From: Strigamia acuminata
Taxonomy: Eukaryota; Arthropoda; Chilopoda; Geophilomorpha; Linotaeniidae
NCBI GenBank assembly: GCA_949358305.1
Contig: OX442315.1
Location: 2,170,001 to 2,234,000, forward strand
Direction: 5' to 3'
Length of the DNA: 64,000 nt
Position 1 is the stretch's first letter, and each line of letters starts with the position of its first letter. Of this stretch, positions 22,149 through 30,417 are shown piece after piece. A program made the position numbers and the translations under genes. Below the pieces are notes generated by a model, which was not told the origin of the DNA, did no database searches, and saw nothing but the letters and a program-made list of their open reading frames with translations.

Positions 22149-23930
22149 TTAGTCACTATCTCCTGGGAACACCACACGGAGAATCTCCTCGACCAGGAGC
22201 ACCACACGACACGCAATCACATCCCCAAGCTGGTCCTCGTTTCGGGGGCGATAACGCGTAAGGTTGGACGCGATGAGCTGTTCCAGAGCCCCGATCTGAG
22301 TGTCGTCCAGCTCAAAGAGGGCCATGGCCTGGTTCTCCGGCCACCCATGTTCTGCCCTCGCGACGGCATAAAAATACTGCCGCCACAAGTCCGGGTCCGC
22401 CTGTAAAAAGGTCGTCGGATCGCGAAGAGAAGGCCGTTGCCAATCGAGGGCCCCAAAGGGGAAAAGCTCGTCGAAACCGGTGCGTGCCCACACAGTCGAG
22501 GGAAACTCACTCACACGCGTATAACGCATCCAGTCGCTATTGCTTTGCTGGCGGAAAATCACTCGCTGAACCGCAGCACTCAAGTCCCTAAAGTTCATGC
22601 TGGAAACCGCAAGGGGGTTGCAACTGGGGCTCGAATTTCGTCGGGGCTGGCGCTCAAATCTACGTGTCGCCTGCTCGGGGACGACGTCCGGCTCGGGGGC
22701 AGGCATGATGGCCTTTCGCTTACACGGGGCCGGCGCGCCACCAGCGACTCTTCCTCCAGAAACGCCCCGAATATGCCCCTCCGCAATCTTGGCGAGAGCC
22801 CGACGCTCCAAACGAGTACGCGCTGATTGTTGATGGCGCGAATACCCACCGCAATTCCGGGCCAAAAACTGTTCAGGGGTCTCTCCCTCAATTTTGGCTA
22901 CCTCCTGGGCGATCGTAGGTGCCTCCGCGGCCCTCCTCACCGGGACCAAAGCCAACTCTTCCACCTCACAAATGGGCTGCGACGCCTCGATTGCAGGAAG
23001 TCCTCCCGCCGCCTCATTTACGTCTCGAATCTCCACAGTGGAGTCGGGTGGTATAGCTCGTCGGAGGCGGGCGGCCGCGTGGAGATGGAGACGACGAAGC
23101 TGGGCGATCTCCTCAATCAGGTGTTCGTTACGCTCCTCGATACAGCGTACGCGTTCCTGTTCCTCCTCCTCGGGTGTGGCTCCCCATCTGGTCACTGTCT
23201 CGGGGTCCTCTCTCTTCTGCAGCTCTCTAGAGTGGAGGGGACGCGTAATGGTCGGCATCTCGTCCTGATTGGAATGTCGGATGACATTAATCGAGCTCGT
23301 GCCGTCTGGAAGTCCACGCAACATCACTGGCAACGGGGGTGCACAAGCTCCCTCCACCGGCACAATCGAGTTCATCGGCGGATACTGCCAATTTCTAGGT
23401 CTAATCCCAGCCGCCGTGGCCTCCGACACGGTGTTCCTCCAAAACGTCTCGTGGCGCCGGACAAAACGCGTTGTGGCGTACGCGTCACCCCGGATTACTT
23501 GGAATTCCTCCGGCCATTTAAACTGTGAGAGATCCCGCCTGTCCCAATAAGGCTTACGGAGCGCCATCGCCTGAAGCCGACGCATCCAAATCTTGAAGGG
23601 GCCACGGCGGAGGGCGCCCTTTCCTTTGCACGCCGGGCATTCCTTGGTCCCCCTCTCAATGTGCCCCCAGCCCGAGCAGTAGGGACATATCTCGAAATTA
23701 GGGAATCCTCCCTCTTTTGGATGATCAGGATGCCATGGCGGAATCAAAATTGGTCCACCGGCATACAAATCCGGAACTGGGTAGGGCGGCTTGTAGGTCC
23801 CACGACGCGTTGAGGAACGTGGACGCGGATCTGGGCATTGTTCCGCTCCTGCCGCTCCCTCGTCGTCCCAAAATTCTTCATCGGTCGACACATCGTCGAG
23901 GCTCTCATTGTCGCTGTCCGAGTCTGCCAT
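22149..23930 (-). CDS. Accessory ORF of the large Gypsy with a DnaJ-type zinc motif
   Basis: This 593-codon ORF starts at the ATG at 23930 (MADSDSDNES) and occupies the position where env is found in some Gypsy elements. It has no signal peptide and no membrane segment, so it is not an envelope protein. The start is acidic (1-30). Two CxxCxGxG motifs, CPYCSGWG (82-89) and CPACKGKG (98-105), resemble half of a DnaJ zinc-finger region. A charged helix likely to form a coiled coil spans about 253-291. The rest is Arg/Pro-rich with no recognised domain. It may bind nucleic acid or act as an adaptor or chaperone-like factor; that is inference. It lies 1.37 kb past integrase and probably needs a spliced RNA. 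A splice acceptor-like sequence lies 14-16 bases upstream of the ATG. Confidence 0.85.
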   Translation of the reverse strand: MADSDSDNESLDDVSTDEEFWDDEGAAGAEQCPDPRPRSSTRRGTYKPPYPVPDLYAGGPILIPPWHPDHPKEGGFPNFEICPYCSGWGHIERGTKECPACKGKGALRRGPFKIWMRRLQAMALRKPYWDRRDLSQFKWPEEFQVIRGDAYATTRFVRRHETFWRNTVSEATAAGIRPRNWQYPPMNSIVPVEGACAPPLPVMLRGLPDGTSSINVIRHSNQDEMPTITRPLHSRELQKREDPETVTRWGATPEEEEQERVRCIEERNEHLIEEIAQLRRLHLHAAARLRRAIPPDSTVEIRDVNEAAGGLPAIEASQPICEVEELALVPVRRAAEAPTIAQEVAKIEGETPEQFLARNCGGYSRHQQSARTRLERRALAKIAEGHIRGVSGGRVAGGAPAPCKRKAIMPAPEPDVVPEQATRRFERQPRRNSSPSCNPLAVSSMNFRDLSAAVQRVIFRQQSNSDWMRYTRVSEFPSTVWARTGFDELFPFGALDWQRPSLRDPTTFLQADPDLWRQYFYAVARAEHGWPENQAMALFELDDTQIGALEQLIASNLTRYRPRNEDQLGDVIACRVVLLVEEILRVVFPGDSD

Positions 23931-25297
23931 GACAACACACTACTCTAGATCATAGAAAGAATGTAAACAAATGAACAAATAACAAATTACAAAACGATTC
24001 AAATTCATAGACAAAAATTCAACGCAAATAAACATGGCGAACAAACAAAAAATACACAGTGCTCAGAATTATGACGCTGGTCTTAATGAGGAAATTTACC
24101 TAAGTGTGCAACGCGTAAATGAACATTATCAAAACAAAAAGTGCATAGGCCTCAACACTGACTAACATGATTGAAAAGTGACTATCCAGGCCGCTGACAA
24201 GCACCGGATTCCAACATACTCGCTATAACCCACAAAGTGAATACAAGCGCTACAACAGTCAGTTTGATAATTTCAAAGAAAAGGTACAAATTAATATAAA
24301 ATGCAATTGCACACTCCCAATATACAGCTTCAGTTAGAGTGCAGAACACCCAATATATAACATAAAATAGCCAAAGGTGTATGCACAAAAAATGGGTTCG
24401 CATTACATGAATAAATTGAAAATAAAGATCAAAATATCTAAAGTGCAAACAAATAAGCAGTAGCAAAGCTCTTCCAAGTAAAATACAAACAAGAACGTGA
24501 AAAGTACAAAGTACGCGTCCTGTAAATGCATCGGCATTCTAAACAAATGTGAGCACAAGCGCGTGGCTAAATGTCAAAAGACAAACGCGAAGAAAAATGT
24601 TCTAAGTCCAACAAAGATGGACGCCAAAGCCCGGATTGAGGCTAGGACTCAGTCACGTGACCCTAACAAAATTCCTCAACGAGGTGCAAATTCGGCCATG
24701 TTGTTTTCAAAAAGCGAGGGTGACGAAAATGCCAAGCCCGAGCCGTAAAAATATCAAAACAAAACCAACAACGCATAAAAACAAACTAAACTAAGTTAAA
24801 CAATTGAATAACTTGACAGTTCTAACAATAAGGCGTGACAAAATAAAGTTTCGTCGGCACGGCGCGAGCGACGGCGTTCGCCACTCTAACTCACGAATAA
24901 AAATACAAAATTGTCCATGAAATGAAAAATAAACACACTCACGGTTACAAATACACCAAAATCCAATGCCCCTCGCCCCGTCGAACACTCAAATCCGCTA
25001 TTCTATGCGTTGTCGAACTCAGCTGAAATTGCACGAGGTAAACGCGTCCAACAAGTGGGGGAAAATGGCGACCGAGCACAAGTGTGAAAAACACGTGGTC
25101 GGTCATCTGACTAATGAACACTCAGCGCCTCCCCACGAGGAAATTGCTTACCAATTCTTCTGAATAGCGAACTTGAGCCCCGACAAGCGGGCAAAGACAC
25201 GGAAAAGATACAAAAACTCGAGATTAACAAATAAAACAAGTAAAAATTAGCAATAATTTCCGAATACAATAAAGAAACAAATAACACTTTGACACGA
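23931..25297 (-). other. Spacer between integrase and accessory ORF
   Basis: A 1.37-kb AT-rich interval with no supported gene. It holds the putative splice acceptor (minus strand CTTTCTATGATCTAG ending at 23945). The rest is unexplained. Confidence 0.55.
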
Positions 25298-27349
25298 TTA
25301 GGAGACGACTTCCGCCATGTTTTCCGATGTTTTGACACGTAAACATCGTTTCTTTGCGAAGTTAATGCAAATAGACCGAATTTCTGCCTGAAATTCAGCA
25401 ACACGAGCGGAGATGTCATCTTGGTCTGCTGGAGACAAATCCTCCATTTCCAGTCCAGATTCCTCGTCTTCAGGGTCACTGGCGATGTCAGGAACTTCCG
25501 GTTCTGGTTCTGGCGCCTGATACCAGTGGCGAAGATCCGCCACGTGAATTGGCTGTGAAATGTTCCCATTCTCGTCCATTAAAAGCACAGTATTCGGTCC
25601 AAGAAGACGATGCAGCAGGTAAACGCCCTCGGTTCGGTGTTGGAAACCCGAACTTACCTGTTTGTCGGTCGACGACAAAGTCCGATTTTTGACGGTGACC
25701 CAATCTCCAGGTTTGAACGCGTGTGGCCGCCGTTTCCGGTCATACCACCTCTTGTGGCGTAAGTTGGCAGCCTCCAAGTTCTTCTTAGCTTCTTCTCGAA
25801 CGCGTAGCAAATATCGATGGAGAAATTGAGCCTCGTCTGGTGGTAGTGGTTCTCCATCGTCCGTATCCGAGTCCACGTCGCCTGGAAACCGTGCTTCCTG
25901 TCCCGTAACCATCATGTATGGCGAAAATTTAAGTGATGTCTGATACGCAGAGTTGATGGCCAGAATAAATGAACCAATATGACGATCCCAACGCGTATGT
26001 TCATCAATATACGCAAGGATGCATGTTTTGAGCGATTGGTTCAGCCTTTCCGCCAGGTTCCCCTGCGGATGGTACACAGACAGGTACTTATTGACCATTC
26101 CCATTTCCGCACACCGCGCCTGAAATTTGGCGGAGCGGAAAGTGGGGGCGTTATCACTAATGATGGTTTTTGGGTATGCCCATCGATTAGTGAACTTTTT
26201 AAGCTGTTTGATTGTGGTGGACACATCAGCTCTCTCTGTTAGGCGTACATCCACCCAACGACTGGCAGCGTCAACCATGACAAACGCATAACAGTGGCCG
26301 CCAGTCGATTTCAGCTTCTTTCCAAAATAATCGATGTAGATAGTTCGAAATAACCTCCTTGGCTTCGCAGTCTCCATCTCGCCGTACGGAAGTCTTCGCT
26401 CCACTTTGGCCCTTTGGCAGGACTCGCACACCTTAATCCACTCCGTCACATCTTTTTTCATCCCCGGCCAAAACACGCGTGTTTTTAAACGCATCATAGT
26501 TTTTTCGATGCCTAAATGGCCGGAGGTAGGCGGGAAATGTAGACAGTGGAAATACTTGTAGCGTAGCGGCTGTGGAAGATATATCCGACGCGTAGGAGCC
26601 CGCTGACCAATTTTGGTCGGTGGAAACTTGCAAAGCAAGCCTCTGTATAAAGCCATGTCAATTGCTTGTTTCTTGACCTTTTCAGCCTCTTCTTCATCCG
26701 GCGGAAGACTTTTCGAACTGAGATACGAAATTAGTCCTTTTGACCATTCATCGGCGTTTTGGGCTTCTTTAATGGCTTTCTGCGTTGGAAGTATCTCAAT
26801 TGTCGGGTGATCCGCAGGAAGTGAGTAAAAACTGCCGTCGGAGGAGTGGTCGGAGTGCTGGGACAACTCCGGGTCGACGGAGGGTGTTGGAGAGGCCAAT
26901 TGTTGCCGCGTCCGCGTCGCAGGCCCCAGATCCAGTGGCAAGTCCGGGATCTGGAACTCGTCAGAATCCGTGTCACCCGGCGGCTCCCCACTTAAGAGGG
27001 ACATTTCACTGCCTTCGGAGTCGGAAGCACGGTCGAAGATTATGGGAGCCTTTTTGGGCTTGCCAACAGGTCTCTTCTCCACAACCTTCTTCGGTCGCCC
27101 CCTCCTCTTTTTCACAGGGACGTCCCCAGGCAAGGAAACCGCCGTGGACTCTTCATCCTCGGAGATTAGTTGCTCCACCGGGTCCTCAATAATCGGGTGC
27201 TTCCTTGGTCGGCCCCTTTTCCTCTTCTCGGGGGGATCCCCAGCAGGAAGAGAAATTGCCACGGACTCCTCGTCATCGGAAACAGGCCCATCAATCATTG
27301 GGTTTTGGACGACCGGATGCTTTCTTGGTCGGCCCCTCTTCCTTTTCAC
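25298..27349 (-). CDS. Large Gypsy integrase with AT-hook repeats
   Basis: The 683-codon frame has no ATG at its start: the first codon is GTG, overlapping the pol stop as GTGA. The first 100 residues hold three AT-hook cores, RGRPRK at about 5-10 and 45-50 and RGRPKK at 83-88, in imperfect repeats of about 40 residues separated by acidic DEES segments. AT-hooks bind the minor groove of AT-rich DNA. Then come the integrase zinc finger (H..H in HCLHFPPTSGH, CESCQRAK) and a catalytic core with D in YIDYFG, D in ISDNAPTF and E in GNLAERLNQ. The tail is acidic, with no chromodomain seen. The enzyme inserts element DNA into the genome. It lies in the -1 frame relative to pol; see the findings on the break. 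Confidence 0.9.
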   Translation of the reverse strand: MKRKRGRPRKHPVVQNPMIDGPVSDDEESVAISLPAGDPPEKRKRGRPRKHPIIEDPVEQLISEDEESTAVSLPGDVPVKKRRGRPKKVVEKRPVGKPKKAPIIFDRASDSEGSEMSLLSGEPPGDTDSDEFQIPDLPLDLGPATRTRQQLASPTPSVDPELSQHSDHSSDGSFYSLPADHPTIEILPTQKAIKEAQNADEWSKGLISYLSSKSLPPDEEEAEKVKKQAIDMALYRGLLCKFPPTKIGQRAPTRRIYLPQPLRYKYFHCLHFPPTSGHLGIEKTMMRLKTRVFWPGMKKDVTEWIKVCESCQRAKVERRLPYGEMETAKPRRLFRTIYIDYFGKKLKSTGGHCYAFVMVDAASRWVDVRLTERADVSTTIKQLKKFTNRWAYPKTIISDNAPTFRSAKFQARCAEMGMVNKYLSVYHPQGNLAERLNQSLKTCILAYIDEHTRWDRHIGSFILAINSAYQTSLKFSPYMMVTGQEARFPGDVDSDTDDGEPLPPDEAQFLHRYLLRVREEAKKNLEAANLRHKRWYDRKRRPHAFKPGDWVTVKNRTLSSTDKQVSSGFQHRTEGVYLLHRLLGPNTVLLMDENGNISQPIHVADLRHWYQAPEPEPEVPDIASDPEDEESGLEMEDLSPADQDDISARVAEFQAEIRSICINFAKKRCLRVKTSENMAEVVS

Positions 27350-30300
27350 CGGAGTAGCCCCAACTGGTGTTGGTCCTCCGGCGATCGGGTGCTTCCCCTC
27401 TTCCTTTTTGGAGGGTTGTTGTCCACCGGACTAATATCCACCGACCCCGGAGCCGCCCCAGCCAACCTGGCGAGCAGGATGCGTTTTTGACGACGCATTG
27501 TGACAGCTCGAACAATTTTAGTATTCGATGGTTTGAAATACATCAAATCTTCCAACCCCTCCATCTTTGGCACAGGCCAATCCCTGTAATCGTCAAAGAA
27601 CGCACAATAACATGTGTCGTCCAAGGCTGGGCAGTCCTCATCTTCCAACTCGATTGGTGGGTCGACAGGGGCGCGGCTCAACGCGTCAGCAACTCGATTC
27701 TTTGTTCCACTGCAGTGTAGGAACGTAAAACGATACTCCGACAAAGAAAGAATCCAGCGCGCCAATCGACCCTTGGGCTCTCGTTGGGTGAAGAGCCACA
27801 GCAAGGACTTATGGTCACTCTCGAGGTAAAAGTCCATTAGCTCGAGATACGCCCTGAAGCGCTTCACAGCCCACACAGCGGCCAGGCATTCGATTTCAGT
27901 TGTCATATAATTCTTCTCCGCCTTGTTTAGGGCTCTCGACGCGAAGGCAATGGGAACGCGTACACCGTCATTGTTGATTTGCATCAAGACGGCACCAAGC
28001 CCCGAATAACTAGCGTCTGTTTGGAGAATATAGGGTTTCGTCCAATCGGGGAAATTCCTATGCAATGTAGACAATGAAATCTGGTTTTTCAAATACTCAA
28101 AAGCCGCCTGGTGCTCGGGCTTCCACACCCAAGGCGCATTCTTTCGCATCAGAACACGGAATACCTCGCAAGTCTTGGAAAAACCGGGGAAGAACGACGC
28201 ATAATACCCAACCATCCCCTTGAAGCGTTGCAGCTCCTTGAGGTTAGTAGGCACTGGGTATTTTTGAATAGCGTCTGTCTTCTTCGGGTTGGGTCGGATA
28301 ATTCCCTCTTCAACGATATGGCCAAGAACCTCAAGGCTCCTCTTACACAATTCAGTCTTCCCGGCGTTCATGGTGAAACCGGCGTTGTCGAGGAGCGAGA
28401 GCACCTTTTGCAGGTGAACAACATGCTCCTCGAAGGTCTTGCTAAAGACAATAATATCGTCGATATAGACAAAGACGAATTTGTAGAGGTGTTCAGCCAG
28501 TGTAAGATTCATGGCGCGTTGCAGGGTGGCCGGCCCGTTAATTGGACCAAAGGGCATACGCGTATACTCATAGAGTCCCCTGTGGGTGACGAACGCGAGA
28601 TATCGTTCATCTCCAGGTCGGACCCCTATTTGATGGAACGCTTCCCTTCCGTCGATTATGGAAAACCACTTTGCTCCACCAAGATATGCAAAGATGTTGT
28701 CGATATCTGGGAGCGGATAAACGTCGGGCAAGGTTTGGGCATTTATCGGCCTAAAGTCCATAGCGCAGCGCCAGCGCCCGTCCTTCTTCGGGACCACCAC
28801 TGGCGCCACAGCACAGTCACTTTTGGAGCGTCTTATTACTCCTTGTGCCATTTTCTGGTCTATGTAAGCGTCGATAATGTCCTTTTTTGCCGGATTCACC
28901 GGACGTACCGGCACATGGATCGGCCTAAAGTCGGGCTTCAAGTTCACCTCAAATTGCGTATTATTGCAGAGCCCCAGTTCCTCACGGAAAATGTGAGCAA
29001 CTGGTTTCAACGCATCCATTAGATGAGTTATGCGTTTTGGCTCCAACTGGTTACACAATTGGTCGTAGACCCAAGTGAGTTTGGTCGGGTCCCTATTCGG
29101 GATATATTGCACAAAATTAATATCATGCTGTCTAGGAGTACCCTCAACACCTTCTGTTATAGGGAAAGTAGGAGGAGTCTCCACGCTGCCCACGCCGCCC
29201 CCCACCACAGGAGAAGCCGTAAGGGCCACCGAAGGGCTTCGAGAAGCCGCCCTCACCCTCGCCTTGCGCGATTTAACTGCCCGACGCATTTGGCTCAAAC
29301 ACATGGTCCGTTTTCCAGGTTTGCGCGTTATTCGCACAATACTCTTGCGCGCCTTTTCACGCCTCCTGGGAGACCAAATGAATGTCCACTGTTGAGAGTC
29401 AGGATTCCTCCGAGCCAAAACAACCTTCACAATGTGGGGATTGTCCGAATACGGAGGCTCAAACAACTCTTCCTCAAATTCACGCTTGCTCAGGAAAACG
29501 CAGTTCGCATCACCAATCGGCGGCTTAGCCACCACAGGCTCCTCTTTCTCAATTGGAGGAGTGTCCTCGTCTGGCTTTACCTCCTGCTTAACCGAGCTAA
29601 TGGGTTCCGCTGGGTTTTCTGGTAGTTTTACCGGCGGATTCCTCATTCCCGGCAAGTTGTACAGAGGCGGGCCTCGGACGCAAACTCCCTCTGGCAACGA
29701 GGGTTGTTCCTTGGTTAGAGGGAAAAGGACCACCGGATCCGAGGCTCGAGCTTGCTCCTCATTCAGGAAGGGGTGACGCGTTCCATCTCCCAGGAGAAAC
29801 CAATAGTTATTGCCGTGATCTACGCATAAACCAACGGCCTTACAGAAGTCCAGCCCCAGGAGGAGTTCCTGCGACCCCTGCGCAATGATGAGGCAAGTAA
29901 AGCAAACTACCGCCAAGGGAGCTCGGACGGCAATTTGCACACAACCAATGACGCGTTCAATTTGATTTGACGCAGTCCGAATTGTCTCGTCCATGGGAAC
30001 CATCTCCACTCCAATTTCCTTGGAAAGCCTTTTGAACAGCGGCATAGTCATTATACATGTCTGCGCTCCGCTATCCATTAGGGCTATAAACTCGATGTTC
30101 ACCCAAGCTATCTTAACGAAGGGCGCATCGCGGCGACAACGGTCCTGCAACCCGATTATCAGCTTCGGTTCTTTAGAAGCTAAGAACTCGGGTGGCGACA
30201 ACATGATAAAATTCGTCATTTTTGGAAGGGCACCAGCCACAACAGCAGCATCAACCTCTGCTGGTTTGGGTGGCTCAATCCAATCACTTGGGCCACCTGT

Positions 30301-30417
30301 AGAAGCAGCCAACGACCGATTTACTTGCGTTTCGGGTCCGCCGCCTTCTCGGACGGGTTGGTCGACGGACCCAGGTCGTTTCCCGGAAACTGCCAGGGCT
30401 TGAAGCAATGGGGACAT
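27346..30417 (-). CDS. Large Gypsy protease, reverse transcriptase and RNase H
   Basis: The 1,023-codon frame overlaps gag by 97 bases in the -1 frame and is expected to be made by ribosomal frameshifting. Protease: IALMDSGAQT (about 112-120). Reverse transcriptase: VVPKKDGRWRC, VYPLPDIDN, FSIIDGREAFHQI and FVYIDDIIVFSK (about residue 650). RNase H: ILQTDASYSGLGAVL, TEIECLAAVWAVKRF, ESDHKSLLWL and RVADALSR. The catalytic carboxylates are all present. The frame ends at TGA 27348-27346, inside a region that begins to look like another AT-hook unit (PPKRKRG) before the frame is lost. Confidence 0.95.
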   Translation of the reverse strand: MSPLLQALAVSGKRPGSVDQPVREGGGPETQVNRSLAASTGGPSDWIEPPKPAEVDAAVVAGALPKMTNFIMLSPPEFLASKEPKLIIGLQDRCRRDAPFVKIAWVNIEFIALMDSGAQTCIMTMPLFKRLSKEIGVEMVPMDETIRTASNQIERVIGCVQIAVRAPLAVVCFTCLIIAQGSQELLLGLDFCKAVGLCVDHGNNYWFLLGDGTRHPFLNEEQARASDPVVLFPLTKEQPSLPEGVCVRGPPLYNLPGMRNPPVKLPENPAEPISSVKQEVKPDEDTPPIEKEEPVVAKPPIGDANCVFLSKREFEEELFEPPYSDNPHIVKVVLARRNPDSQQWTFIWSPRRREKARKSIVRITRKPGKRTMCLSQMRRAVKSRKARVRAASRSPSVALTASPVVGGGVGSVETPPTFPITEGVEGTPRQHDINFVQYIPNRDPTKLTWVYDQLCNQLEPKRITHLMDALKPVAHIFREELGLCNNTQFEVNLKPDFRPIHVPVRPVNPAKKDIIDAYIDQKMAQGVIRRSKSDCAVAPVVVPKKDGRWRCAMDFRPINAQTLPDVYPLPDIDNIFAYLGGAKWFSIIDGREAFHQIGVRPGDERYLAFVTHRGLYEYTRMPFGPINGPATLQRAMNLTLAEHLYKFVFVYIDDIIVFSKTFEEHVVHLQKVLSLLDNAGFTMNAGKTELCKRSLEVLGHIVEEGIIRPNPKKTDAIQKYPVPTNLKELQRFKGMVGYYASFFPGFSKTCEVFRVLMRKNAPWVWKPEHQAAFEYLKNQISLSTLHRNFPDWTKPYILQTDASYSGLGAVLMQINNDGVRVPIAFASRALNKAEKNYMTTEIECLAAVWAVKRFRAYLELMDFYLESDHKSLLWLFTQREPKGRLARWILSLSEYRFTFLHCSGTKNRVADALSRAPVDPPIELEDEDCPALDDTCYCAFFDDYRDWPVPKMEGLEDLMYFKPSNTKIVRAVTMRRQKRILLARLAGAAPGSVDISPVDNNPPKRKRGSTRSPEDQHQLGLLR

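Noticed and set aside
22827-23528. 233-codon plus-strand frame opposite the accessory ORF
   Set aside because: Mirrors a GC-rich ORF on the other strand; no recognisable motif. The minus-strand ORF has its own ATG and zinc motifs.
22149-23930. Envelope gene
   Set aside because: No signal peptide, membrane anchor or fusion-type segment.
28111-29625. Plus-strand frames of 303 and 200 codons opposite the large Gypsy pol
   Set aside because: Antisense shadows of a gene with clear reverse transcriptase motifs; no domain of their own.
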